From Zancudomyces culisetae (lineage: Eukaryota; Kickxellomycota; Harpellomycetes; Harpellales; Legeriomycetaceae): 21,260 bases of DNA. Shown here one piece after another: positions 1 to 9,797 of the stretch (its first letter is position 1; each line of letters opens with the position of its first letter). Under the pieces are notes generated by a model. It was not told where the DNA came from and ran no database searches. It saw nothing but the letters and a program-made list of their open reading frames with translations. The position numbers and the translations under genes were made by a program. Location of the stretch: positions 1 to 21,260 of the forward strand of contig LSSK01001103.1 in NCBI GenBank assembly GCA_001969505.1. Reading direction: 5' to 3'.

Positions 1-142
1 TATGGATTGAAAATATTTTAATTGTTTCTAGAATCCTCTGCATCATATTTTCCTTTAGTTTATATATATTTGTTCTGTATCATATGTAACAAGCTTATCT
101 CTGGATTAACACCAAGAAGTGCGCCACAAATGATACAAATTG

Positions 143-207
143 CATACACACACATACACACACATAATCATACGTATATACACATATATACACAAAAATA
201 AACACAT
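143..207. repeat. CA/TA-rich microsatellite
   Basis: An imperfect run of CA and TATA/CACA units separates otherwise featureless AT-rich DNA. The rest of 1-593 shows no open frame with family-like content and no recognisable RNA gene. Confidence 0.7.
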
Positions 208-593
208 TTACATATTTGCTACTAGCCACAGCTTCTGAAAACATGTTAATTTATGCTCCTATCTTTGCAAGTAGTTTTGCTGTGTGCCCTTACATTTTTG
301 TCCAATGTTGCAGTCTTTTCTCAAAAATGAATTTTACACACACTTAACCTGTTAAAAAGAGGCAATACCAATCAAGCATAATGGTTGCTTTAGAATGACA
401 AAGCATCCACATAGCGGTGGTTTTTTATTTGTGTTTCAAAACGAGTGTACTATCTAAGCATGGAAAAGTAATGATATTGTGTTATTTTAAAAATGGTATC
501 GAGCAAATACACTGTATAAAGCATCAAAAAGCCACATCAAGCAATTAGATAAGCGTGTATTCCTCGTTCTCGGAAAAAAGCGTTAAAATTAAA

Positions 594-944
594 ATGTCCA
601 AGGCCCAAATTTCTGGGCCGTCATGCAAAAGATAGAACGCGAATGAAAAGCTGGAGGTTTTGCAAGCAAGAACCCTGATTTTTAAATGCTGCGAAAGAGT
701 GGAAAAAAGAACCGCCAATGATTTTGTCTAACTGTGGTAGTGTGGCACCTTTGCGGTAATAGTGGATACTTTTTTTTTTTGCCGAAGCAAAGACTATAAT
801 GCGAATATTCAACACTTAACTGATGTGGTTGAAGGTCTAATGCATGATTTGTCTTCAAATTTAGATTTAGCAACTGAAAAAACTAGAATACACCTCAAAT
901 GTAACGCCCGTACCGTTTTATTTGAAATTGACGAGCAACATTAA
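594..944 (+). pseudogene. Interrupted coding-like stretch, unidentified
   Basis: One frame starts with ATG at 594 and runs to a TAA at 942-944, but it is broken by TAG at 633-635, TAA near 729 and a further TAG soon after. Two pieces look coding. The first, about 636-728, includes the residues KLEVLQARTLIFKCCERVEK. The second, about 795-944, is a helical segment that includes HLTDVVEGLMHDLSSNLDL and ends EIDEQH. A TCTAAC branch-like site at about 727 and a T-rich tract before a CAAAG acceptor-like site near 785-791 suggest an intron between them. However, I could not find a donor that keeps the phase. It is either a small intron-containing gene whose splice sites I cannot resolve or a decayed gene. 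No family recognised. Confidence 0.25.
602..619. other. Short perfect hairpin
   Basis: GGCCCA (602-607) pairs with TGGGCC (614-619) around a six-base loop. It is the only GC-rich palindrome in the first kilobase and lies inside the coding-like stretch beginning at 594. No poly-T or RNA-gene context gives it a function, so it may be coincidental. Confidence 0.3.
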
Positions 945-1267
945 CAGCATATTTTTATGCTTTCCGTACCCAGATGAATCAATTTTATGCACAAACTAAA
1001 CGCTTTCCGATGCATTCCCGCTCTTTTAAGCACAATTCTGTTGATTAAAAAATGTAATAATTATGCCTTACTGGCATAAATAAACCAACTTAATGCATTA
1101 ATTTCACTTCTCTTTTCTTGGCAAGATCTGATTAACTACTAATGAAAGCCGTTTGTGCCATCTGCACTACATCTTACTTCCTGGTAATAAGTACCACATG
1201 ACAAGGCTGATAATTTCAATGTAAATTTTTGATTTAAAAATATTTCGAGAGTTTAAAACTCGATATG
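945..1267. other. Intergenic, nothing recognised
   Basis: AT-rich DNA downstream of the 3' end of the SOD-like gene. It shows no open frame of interest and no RNA gene. Confidence 0.5.
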
Positions 1268-1798
1268 CTAAATAATCAACCCCTCACAATAAACAATGTG
1301 GTTTGCGCTATCGTACACAATAAGCGTCTTTTCAGCTATATCTGTAAAATCGTTATATGATGTAAACCCATTCAGCGTATCAACTGATCCAAATCGGGTT
1401 GAAGATGTCGTAAAGTAACCGCTCAACCCCGTTGTATAAGATACAGGGCACCCAGGCACATAGTTATCTATACATGCATTAGTGCTAACTTTTGGTGCGT
1501 TTGGTGGATTAAATGGATTTCCATATCCCTGACACTTTGTCAGGTCTGGAAGAAGCTTTTCGTATGTTACATATCTATATCTTTGCCCTGGGATAGTGTT
1601 GATAAATGCCAATTGAATTAATGCTGGTGCAACGGTGTTTGGCTCGGTATCGTTTCCTGGATAAATATATACATTACCTATTATTCTTTGATAAGGTGGT
1701 GACGTTGGAGAGACAGCTACACCTGTCTGGGTAGGAACTAGTGGTTCCCATTCACCCCCACCCCTCTTCCTTCTGGTAATGGCAACAGATGCACACAT
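1268..1798 (-). CDS. Cu/Zn superoxide dismutase-like domain protein, metal ligands lost (5' end unresolved)
   Basis: The frame encodes 176 residues if read from an ATG at 1798. The segment from about residue 40 follows the SOD_Cu fold: GNVYIYPG (first strand), IPGQRYRYVTY at the place of the HxH strand, KCQGYGNPFNP at the place of the C-x-x-AGPHFNP loop, TTGLSGYF at the LGDLSG region, and KTLIVYDSANHIVYCEG at the final VVH...C strand. C89 and C171 match the conserved intrasubunit disulfide, and C109/C117 could form another. Every usual Cu/Zn histidine is replaced (RYVTY for HVH, PFNP for HFNP, VYD for VVH) and only one His (H167) is present in the whole frame. A non-catalytic, probably secreted or surface role is inferred. 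The basic N terminus is probably intron: acceptor-like sites end at 1773 and 1727 and a GTATGT donor-like site lies just upstream (about 1830). A signal-peptide exon may therefore exist further upstream, but I could not place it. Confidence 0.6.
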   Translation of the reverse strand: MCASVAITRRKRGGGEWEPLVPTQTGVAVSPTSPPYQRIIGNVYIYPGNDTEPNTVAPALIQLAFINTIPGQRYRYVTYEKLLPDLTKCQGYGNPFNPPNAPKVSTNACIDNYVPGCPVSYTTGLSGYFTTSSTRFGSVDTLNGFTSYNDFTDIAEKTLIVYDSANHIVYCEGLII

Positions 1799-2350
1799 AC
1801 TCTAATCAAAATGTTTTTTATACACATACCATGGCTTGCCCAAGTTTGCAACACAGGTGAACTTATTTTTTATTTAAGTATGGTTAAATATTACAATTTA
1901 TATGCACTCATAAAATCTGTTAAGGGAAAGAAAACGAATAGCTGATCTTCACAATATTTTTTGTAGTTTTATGGATATTTATTTAGTAAATCCATCTAAT
2001 AATTTGCAATATCTGATAGTTGTTGTGTGAAGTAATCAAGATAGCATAATGTGTGCACCAGAAAATGGTTTCAATTTTTTTCCTGTTATAAACAACTAGA
2101 TTAAAAAATAAGGCATTAGTAAATAAACGCTGCACTGTTTGTATGAAACCTCCAGATGACCAGTTCGAGCTGACGTTCACCTATATTAACATGTTTAATT
2201 TCATGTGGCTGTTGATCCATTAGTATATTTTGCAACTCCTTTAAGGAACACTAAGTATTTAATAAAAAGAAAAACATCAACTCCCTAGAGGTGTAAAAAG
2301 GCAGATGCAATTTAGATTTAGGGTACAAAAATATATTGGTATTATTATGA
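1799..2350. other. Intergenic between SOD-like gene and aminotransferase 3' end
   Basis: AT-rich. It probably holds the 5' exon or leader of the SOD-like gene (minus strand; GTATGT near 1830) and the 3' UTR of the aminotransferase. No open frame here resembles a known protein. Confidence 0.4.
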
Positions 2351-3595
2351 TCAAACCCTGTGTCGTTCACAGAAACGCTTAATTCTGTGCGCAGCCTCAA
2401 GCATTACATCTTCAGGAGGAGCAAGTACTATTCTAAAGCTGTTTGGAAAGTCAAAGACCTCACCAGGTAGAATTTCCACGTTTTCTTCCCATTTAAGCGC
2501 ATGGTAAAAATCATATCCATTCCTAATATCCTTGAAGTTGCAAGTATTAATTACAACCATGCAATACATGGCGCCTTGTGGCTTAACAACAGTGAGGCCT
2601 TCAACAGATGATAGCGCATCTTCACAAACTTTAGCATTTTTCTCGAGTACCAAGTTAAGATGGGCCTTGAAGTTTGTGTTATCTGAGGTGGGGTTTAGAA
2701 TTTTCGGTATAGCGCCCTGGATTAGTGAGTTGGGTCCCAGTATAAGGTTAGACAAGGCCATCAATCCCCTTTTGACTTTTTCAAAGTTACCAAGCGGATC
2801 GTGTACAACTACCCACCCCAGTCTCCATCCAGGAACCAAAAACTGCTTTGCAAGGCCACCAGTTGTTAAGACGGGTACGGAATTAGTCAGACTATAAAAT
2901 GGATAAAACTCCTCTCCAGAAAATACAATATCTCTGTATATTTCATCCGCAATTATAGGAAGTCTATGTTTTTCACAAAATGCTATGATTTCTAGCAAAT
3001 GTTTTTTACTATAGTTACTCCCACACGGGTTCGATGGGTTATTAACCAATATTGCCTTTGTCTTTGCATCTACAAGCGACTCCAGCTCCTCAAGATTTAT
3101 TTCCCATTGTTTTTCTGGCAATAAATTGTAGGTCTTGTATTCTATGCCATAGGATGATGCTATAGTCTTATATAGCGAAAATCCAGGCTTCGGGATGAGT
3201 ATATTATCGCCTGGGTTCAGTAAGGACGTGATACACAGTAGCAATGCACCAGAGCAGCCACTTGCCAGGACCACATTGGATGGATCCACAACATGCTCTT
3301 CATTACTATAGGACTGGGCTATCGCTTGCCTCGCTTCTAATTTTCCCATACCTGGTAAATACCCGTTACACTCAAAGCTCTTTAGAGCCTCATCCACGGC
3401 ATCCACACCCTGCTTATTTATCTTGAGATTCCCATATAACGTAGGATCTCCCAAGGAAAGATTAATCAAAGTCTGTTCGCTTTTTTGGCCGGGCTGTTTC
3501 TCCTGAGAGGTGCTCAGTAACTCCCTGATTGGGTTAAAGGTAGACATTGCCGAGATCGAGGGCTCGATTTCGCCCCACTGATTTTGATTTTCCAT
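2351..3595 (-). CDS. Tyrosine aminotransferase-like PLP enzyme
   Basis: A single uninterrupted exon encodes 414 residues, a little shorter than animal tyrosine aminotransferase. Fold-type I, class I/II aminotransferase features are all present. These are the GYLPGMGKLEAR substrate loop (residues 78-89), the NNPSNPCG motif with PLP-binding N189, ADEIY with D217 and Y220, the Schiff-base lysine K250 in GGLAKQFLVPGWRLGW, R258, and the carboxylate-binding R388 in NSFRIV. The C terminus (MLEAAHRIKRFCERHR) resembles the end of animal TAT. It should transfer the amino group of tyrosine or a related amino acid to 2-oxoglutarate in the cytosol. Alanine or another aromatic substrate cannot be excluded. 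There is no N-terminal targeting peptide. The ATG at 3595 is the first in frame and is followed by a normal enzyme N terminus. Confidence 0.88.
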   Translation of the reverse strand: MENQNQWGEIEPSISAMSTFNPIRELLSTSQEKQPGQKSEQTLINLSLGDPTLYGNLKINKQGVDAVDEALKSFECNGYLPGMGKLEARQAIAQSYSNEEHVVDPSNVVLASGCSGALLLCITSLLNPGDNILIPKPGFSLYKTIASSYGIEYKTYNLLPEKQWEINLEELESLVDAKTKAILVNNPSNPCGSNYSKKHLLEIIAFCEKHRLPIIADEIYRDIVFSGEEFYPFYSLTNSVPVLTTGGLAKQFLVPGWRLGWVVVHDPLGNFEKVKRGLMALSNLILGPNSLIQGAIPKILNPTSDNTNFKAHLNLVLEKNAKVCEDALSSVEGLTVVKPQGAMYCMVVINTCNFKDIRNGYDFYHALKWEENVEILPGEVFDFPNSFRIVLAPPEDVMLEAAHRIKRFCERHRV

Positions 3596-5644
3596 ATTGA
3601 TTTGACACGATTTACTTCAATTGTATTTCGAATTGAAATTGTTTCTGTTCCCAGATAAGGATGAAAAAGAAAAACGTTTCAAGCTCACATCCTTCAAAGT
3701 TTACCCCTTTCTGATACCTTTATAGGTCGTAGTTACTCATTAAAACCCGACAAAATAAAAGTCTCAAGGGCCTTGTTTTTATTTGGTGATTAGCATTTAA
3801 TTGAACGAATTATTTTTTTTTGTGGATATTTGAGAATCGTCCTATTAGGATTTGGAATTTCGGATTACGTTTTTTATTTTTTTCCAAAAGCGGCTACCAC
3901 CTTGTAGAATTGTATATATTTTTTATACATTTTTTTTGTATTTATTTATTTATTTTTTTAGCAAAAATTATATAATTTCGCATGATCTTATTACAACACC
4001 TAAAAGTAGATAAACAAAAAGAGAAACTGCTCCAATTTATTAACCTGATGAACGCGACAAACGTTTATGGCAAACTTTGTACAATATGAAAACACTCAAT
4101 TATTGTTCACATACTAAGCTCAAGACCAAATCCGTGATCTAGGGCAATAGAACACAAATACTCTCTCGCTCAATATCGAGTATGACAAATGTTGGTAGCT
4201 TGGAATACAGCCGAGTGCATCAAAATATAAAGCGGGGAAAGAAAAAATACTTGCAATAAAATGCAGAGTTGTTGGAACGTATCCTTTTAACTCTTTCTAC
4301 TACAAACACAGAACAGTTCAGTCTGTCAAGAATGCAAAAAAAAAGCCTGAAAAGTACAACAATAGGCCGTTTATATTTGTTATATTACATTTTCGAGATA
4401 TTGGCCACATTAACTGAACATGCACCGACCCCAAACAGTTACTCTGTGTTTTATAAATCATATTAGATTGCCAGGTTAATTCGAGCACAAAACTCGTAGT
4501 CACTTCTGCTTTCACATACCATGAGCAGCAATTATAGCCCCCCCCCCCATGAACACATGCAAACTCATTTGTCATTCAAGTTATACTGTTTTCTTTGAAC
4601 TATCTTTCTGCGTAATTCAAACGCAACAATGTTGTAGTATTTTTGGTCAAAAATAATAGATTTTTTATGTTACTGTAAATGAAGATATGGGCATAAAATT
4701 CAATACTAACATGTCTCTTGGTTCTTGATGGCAAACAGGGTATGTTTGGATGTCAGTACTGAAAAATCGAAGCAATTATTCGCAGACTTGTGTATTAACA
4801 CAGCCCAAATAGCGTCTTTTGAAATTATTCAAACGTTTTATCTGCAAGTGATTTACATAATCAAGCCAAAACACATGTCTAATAAGCGTTTTTTTTTCTT
4901 GAGCAACTTGCCTGAAATTAACTTATGAAGATGTATGTGTATGTTTTTGATACAGCCACAATGAATAGCTATGATTCAGCCTTAAAGTGCTCGTAATTTG
5001 GTAAATGTTCTAAATAAATAGATAAAAATAGTATCATTACTCAAGGACTATATTTTTTCAAACCGAAACGGTAAAAGTCATTCTACTGTTATAATTTTTG
5101 AAGAAATAGCGATATAGTATGACTTTAGTTATGAAGTCTTCTTTTAAGGCTCTAAAAGCTTGGAAAAAAATAAGGTTTAATATAGAAAAATACATCTTGA
5201 AGGCCACATTTTACCCCGAATTATTTTTTGAGGTGCGGCTTTCTGAGTCGTCCTTATCATTTCATTCATTAGTTTTAGTTAAGCCGAGGTGGAAGTTCTA
5301 ATTAATCAACCTGTGACTATGTGTTGTTTTGAGCACTATGTATTAGTAAAATATTACACACATGTATAACACATAAATAGATAAACATAAATAGATAAAC
5401 ACACATTCACGCATATATACAGTTTATAGGATTGTAACAGTGGTATATGTATACATTACCTTTTTATTATGAAAAATTATTAGCTTATGCACTATTTTGA
5501 CATACTAGCAATAAACAAGCAGGAGTTGATTATAATATCATCACATAAAAAACACTAACAGTCCAGTGGCAAACCAAAGATTCAGTAATTAACTTTATGG
5601 GCAAAGTTGAGCAAATATTATCACAATTTTATGTATAACTGTAC
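3596..5644. other. 2 kb divergent intergenic region
   Basis: Lies between the 5' ends of the aminotransferase (-) and NF-YC (+) genes, so it should carry both promoters. It has long T-rich tracts (3810-3960) and an 11-base C run (4538-4548). Short frames near 4269, 4725 and 5119 lack domain-like content and I treat them as chance. One ATG-GCAAAC-AGG/GTATGT segment near 4728 resembles a start plus donor but leads nowhere convincing. Confidence 0.45.
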
Positions 5645-7081
5645 ATGATAATGAGTTCAGAACCGTTTTTACTCGATAAATTCTGGGAAAAGCAAGTACG
5701 GCAGCTTCAATACGAGTACCCTTCTTCTAAAAACTTTTCGCTGCCATTAGCTCGGATAAAAAAAGTCATGAAATCCGATCCCGACGTTAAGGTATACACT
5801 CTAAATAATATATTTGGAATTTTTTCCTTCAAACACAAGATGAGAAGATAGATTTATATATAACCAGAGAGAGAGAGAAAGATCACGCGGCTATAAAGCA
5901 ATACTATATGCTAGAAACCAGTAAAAGTATATACCACTACAAATTATAGATGATATCCTCCGACGTACCAATTCTGTTTTCGAAGGCATGTGAAGTACTC
6001 ATAGCCGAAATAAGCCAACGTGCGTGGACTAATGCTCTTGAAAACAAAAGAAAAACAGTACAAAGGCTTGATATTGTTACCGCTGTTGCTAAAAGCGAGA
6101 TGTTCGATTTTTTAATTGATATTATTCCCAGAGATGATTATGTAGCTTGCAGCAAAAAGTACAAGGGATGTAAAGAGGTATTATACGTCACTATAATTAA
6201 ATTATTGTATGTTTGGTGTTTGGCACAGGTATTAGAGTAAACGCATCATGTTTAGTTCTTGTGCGCATCATAATCAAATATATTATAAAATTGCAATTTA
6301 AAGTGATATGTAATTGAAACAGACCGTTGACCAGAACCTGATAAGCCGCATATTAAAAAATTACCCTTGGGGTGCCGAATACAAAGATATATTGGGTAAG
6401 AATTTATGCTAGCATTTTGAGAGCAAAAAAATGTTACTACTAAAAAAAACTAAAACCAAATACTATTATCTAGAAAACAAACAGAAAAACAAGTCAAGAG
6501 CTGTTATCGCCACAAAAGATATTTTTCTAGATAAAAATCATCACAGTTTGAGCGGTGGCTCTAAACCTGCAAAGCAAGCAGCAGACTATACACGGACCCC
6601 TTATTTAGATGCTGATAGACTTCCAAGAAAAATAAGCAATGATAGTGATGCTTTCTTTCTGAAGAACATGGAGGCTGGAGCAAGTATCCATATTAATCCG
6701 AATGACACAGGTATTGCTATAAGTGGCATTGATGGGTGTTCTTTCGAGAAAAAATTCAAGCTAGATACATATGAGTACCGAAAAATAGCGGCAGACCTAG
6801 TTGAAGTGCTTGATATACCTACAACAATATTTGGAGGCTATGATACCCAAAAACCTTGCATTATTTCAAATATTTCAATCGGAAGCGATATGCAGCAACA
6901 CTTAAACGGATGTGCCACAGATAAAGATGGCAATCAAGAGCACAACAAAAGCAGCGACAAACCATTGTCGACTAATAAAGATGAGAATAATACACACGTA
7001 GCTAAGACACACGAGCATTTAAATAATGTTGTTACTGAGTCTAGTGAAAATGAGGATCCCACCAGCAGTGAATTTGCGTAG
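5645..7081 (+). CDS. CCAAT-binding complex subunit NF-YC/HAP5
   Basis: Four exons were rebuilt with matching phases: 5645-5791, 5950-6177, 6323-6395 and 6474-7081 (TAG stop), giving 351 residues. The histone fold spans roughly residues 30-115: FSLPLARIKKVMKSDPDVK, then MISSDVPILFSKACE, ISQRAWTNALENKRKT and MFDFLIDIIPRDD. These are the family-defining NF-YC blocks. With NF-YB it forms an H2A/H2B-like dimer that recruits NF-YA to CCAAT boxes in the nucleus. Intron 1 (158 bases, containing a GA repeat at 5865-5880) falls between the K of DVK and the next M. The last two exons encode a poorly conserved, Asn/Asp/Ser-rich tail of about 225 residues, much longer than the yeast HAP5 tail. ATG 5651 is an alternative start two codons later. 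The histone-fold exons are very secure; exon 3 rests on phase and splice motifs. Confidence 0.88.
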
Positions 7082-7217
7082 TTAGCAACCCATTTCTATC
7101 GATATCTTTATGTTTAGTCTACTCGATAAAGACAAGATTATTTAGTTTCCTGTTGTTTTATTTTATGTTCAGTGAAAATAATAGTCTGGAAACCAAAATG
7201 CAAAAATAATATGGATA

Positions 7218-8164
7218 TTAGTTATTTCCCAAATTTAAAAGCATGTTAGTACTACCAGAGCTGCCTGAAGAACCTGAAGGAATATAAGTAACGTTTCTGG
7301 ATTTTGATAAGGTTTGTGCAATCTCTCGAGCAGCTTCAATGCGACGAAGTTGCAAGAGGCCCTGGCCGGCGCTTTCAAGAGCTTTGGAGATAACCTTTGC
7401 GGCCTCCGCTTCACCCTCTGCGCGAATAACAGCGGCGTTTCTCTCTTGTTCGGCTTTTTCAACGACAAATCTAGCTCTTTCAGCCTCTTGCTGAGCAATC
7501 TGTTTTTTTTCTACAGCATCAGTAAAGTCCTTTCCAAAAGTCAAATGTGTTATCGATACGTCGTCTAAAACAATCAAAAAATCAGCGGCTCTGGCTACAA
7601 GCAGTCTACGGATCTCATTGGAAACAACCTGACGTTGTGTGATAAGCTCACTTGCGTCATATTGGGCAACAACGCTTTTCAACACTTCGTTACCAATAGA
7701 AGGCAGAACACGTTCGTCATAATCTTGGCCCAAGGTACTATATAATTTTGGAAGATTATTGACTTGTGGTCGCTGTAGCACTCGAAGGGTTATGCTAACC
7801 ATTTGCATGTCTTTGGATCCAGTGGTGGTGGAGATGTTTCTTGGACGAATGCGGACATCATAGATTATAGGCTTCTGGAGCCATGGGATCAAGAAATGTG
7901 TTCCTTCGGAAATAACTTTGTCTTTAACACCTTGTATTCTATCGAAAATCACCGCTTTGTATCCTCCTCTCACTATGAATGTTGAATTTAAATTCAAGAT
8001 CAGAAACAAATTCAACAGCATGAATAATCCAATCTTTAATAAATTGATTCTTAGTATAAAAGCAAATATAGCTTACCATCAAACATCGATGCGTTAATCA
8101 GACCAGCAGCAACACTCAACCCGAATAATGTCGCAGGTATTTTTGAGGAGATTCTCTGACTCAT
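7218..8164 (-). CDS. PHB1: Prohibitin-1
   Basis: Two exons, 8077-8164 and 7218-7972, are joined across a 104-base intron in phase 1 (GAT G / TG AGA GGA). They give 280 residues, close to yeast PHB1. The N terminus has the expected short hydrophobic anchor ([20 protein letters not shown]), followed by [52 protein letters not shown] and VSITHLTFG of the SPFH/PHB domain. The coiled coil contains [20 protein letters not shown]. The tail is GS-rich and ends MLLNLGNN. Family knowledge: it assembles with PHB2 into a ring scaffold in the mitochondrial inner membrane that regulates the m-AAA protease and cristae. The frame that starts inside the intron at 8021 is a retained-intron artefact; the ATG at 8164 restores the family N terminus. 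The gene is convergent with NF-YC, with 136 bases between stops. Confidence 0.95.
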
Positions 8165-8239
8165 TTTTCAGTGTTTCGCCTTGTGTTTTATTATTATTTT
8201 TATTCAAATCTCTTTTTAGGCAATGAAATATATTTGTGA

Positions 8240-8497
8240 TTAACTTACTTTTCTAGTTTTTTTTTCTAGCTTTATCTCGGCACCATACAAACCAACTACA
8301 AAAAAAAAAGATCCTAAAAGCGCGGCGAATGAACTGATTACCAAGAAAATATATGGAGAATATAAAGTGGAAAGCCTGGGGGAAGCAAAGGAAACGAAAG
8401 AAAAAATTGCCAAAACATTAGCCACTAAAAATGCAGCATTCAACAAATCCCAGCTTAGCCCATAAAACCTGTCATTCCAATGACATTCTAGCCTAAA
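8240..8497 (-). CDS. Two-helix membrane protein exon, incomplete
   Basis: An open frame after an acceptor-like ACCACAG (ends at 8498) encodes about 80 residues. It has two strongly hydrophobic segments (LLNAAFLVANVLAIFSFVSF and IFLVISSFAALLGSFFFVV) separated by a Ser/Pro/Tyr loop, and a lysine-rich end (IKLEKKTRK). There is no in-frame ATG, so an upstream exon must supply the start. That exon would have to fit in the 140 bases shared with the LSM4 promoter, or lie inside the LSM4 gene on the other strand. I found no phase-compatible intron. A GTAAGT at 8248-8243 right after the lysines looks like a donor leading to a very short last exon. The topology is vaguely like small oligosaccharyltransferase subunits (OST5/TMEM258), but no diagnostic motif is visible. 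Chance or a pseudogene remain possible. Confidence 0.4.
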   Translation of the reverse strand, partial: FRLECHWNDRFYGLSWDLLNAAFLVANVLAIFSFVSFASPRLSTLYSPYIFLVISSFAALLGSFFFVVGLYGAEIKLEKKTRKVS

Positions 8498-8640
8498 CTG
8501 TGGTGCCAACACCAATTACCCTTTTTTTTTATTTTCCAAAAAACAGTTCTTAAAAAAAATAATTTACTACATTCCATCGTAAGTATAAATTTGGTAATTT
8601 ACCACGAGATTCAATGAGATAGATCAAAGACCATTCAAAG

Positions 8641-9368
8641 ATGGTAAGTCTTGCTGTATAGAATCCGGTGCATGTTACCCAGCTTTACTTTTTTAAAATC
8701 TTTAATAACGAATTTGAATGGCTATATATATCATTAGCTACCTCTGAATCTACTTAATATAGCTGTGGGGCATCCTGTGGTAAGTAAAAGTTAAAGTTTA
8801 TGTAAATGTTTTATGTCCACATCGTTTTCAGCTAGAATTTTTACACACTTGTTAGAGCTAACATCTCATTCTTTTTATTGTAGCTTGTAGAGCTTAAAGA
8901 TGGAATGACAATAAATGGTCATCTGGAGAAATGTGATAATTTCATGAACTTGGCGCTTAGAGAGGTTATCCAAACATCACCGGTACGATTAACTTGAACC
9001 AGCCTATTCTACTGATGTTTAAGACTATATATTTTGACGCAACCAATGTAATAATTTTAGAGTGGAGATAAATTTTGGAGATTACCTGAAATTAACATTA
9101 GAGGAAATATGATAAAGTACTTAAGAATACCCGATCAGGTAAGTTGTCTGTTTACATATGCGTATCAGCCACAAGTATTAATAAACAAGAAAAAAATGAA
9201 CTGTAGGTAATAGAAAAGGCATGGGAAGAGGTGAGCAGTAGTAGGAATGCAGGTGGTGGTGCAAGTGGAACCGGTGATCGAGGCAGACGCGGAAGAAATA
9301 TGCGTGGACGAAGAGGCGGGAACACCGGCTTTAGCACAAGAGGAGGGAGAGGTGGTTTTTCTCACTAG
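8641..9368 (+). CDS. LSM4: U6 snRNA-associated Sm-like protein LSm4
   Basis: Five exons: 8641-8643, 8738-8779, 8884-8982, 9061-9138 and 9207-9368 (TAG), all joined in phase 0, giving 127 residues. The first coding exon is only the ATG, directly followed by GTAAGT. The second supplies [14 protein letters not shown], matching the family's M-LPLSLLxxAxxHP start. Sm1 is [17 protein letters not shown] through [10 protein letters not shown]. Sm2 is [27 protein letters not shown] is a strong LSM4 signature. The tail (residues 74 to 127, from VIEKAWEEV on) is an RGG/GRRG-rich tract as in other LSm4 proteins. Family knowledge: it is part of the LSm1-7 (cytoplasmic decapping, P-bodies) and LSm2-8 (U6 snRNA, nucleus) rings. 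Confidence 0.95.
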
Positions 9369-9549
9369 CTCTCATTAAAACGGCCATCTTCTCAATATGT
9401 AGTATCTTTTTGCTTTTCAAAAGAGCTTTACAACTGGATTTCCATGGTGTTTACATGTCTTTATGTGTGTATTAGCTTTTTGGGAGATTAACAGTTTTTA
9501 TTTTGAATTCAGAAAAGGGTTCTGTTTTTTTTTTTTAGAAAACGAAAAA

Positions 9550-9555
9550 AATAAA
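9550..9555 (+). other. AATAAA polyadenylation-type signal for LSM4
   Basis: AATAAA lies about 180 bases after the LSM4 stop, in a T- and A-rich segment. The position suits a 3' UTR, but the motif is common in DNA this AT-rich. Confidence 0.3.
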
Positions 9556-9797
9556 GTTTGTAAAGAGATCGGTTCTTGAACTAATACCTGGTAGGTATGG
9601 GTCCCTAATATGATGTATAGTAATTGACTTGGAAAATGCTATAGGGGCTTTTCTTTGGTGTTTTATATGTTTTTTTCTGCAACATGATGGGGTTATAAGG
9701 CAAATACCACATAAAGCTGTTTTTTTTTTTGATAACTGAATTTATTAAATAAACATCACATAAAACTAAGAAAAAAATAATCATACATGACAAGTAC

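Noticed and set aside
7973-8021. Prohibitin frame extended to an ATG at 8021
   Set aside because: This N terminus is translated intron. Splicing 8077 to 7972 gives the exact family sequence [15 protein letters not shown] and a proper membrane anchor from the ATG at 8164.
8519-8577. ATG at 8577 as exon 1 of the two-helix membrane protein
   Set aside because: The exon ends in phase 1, whereas the good acceptor at 8498 needs phase 0. The alternative acceptor would need a 32-base intron.
9165-9365. Minus-strand proline/serine-rich frames opposite the LSM4 tail
   Set aside because: They are the complement of the RGG-encoding exon of LSM4.
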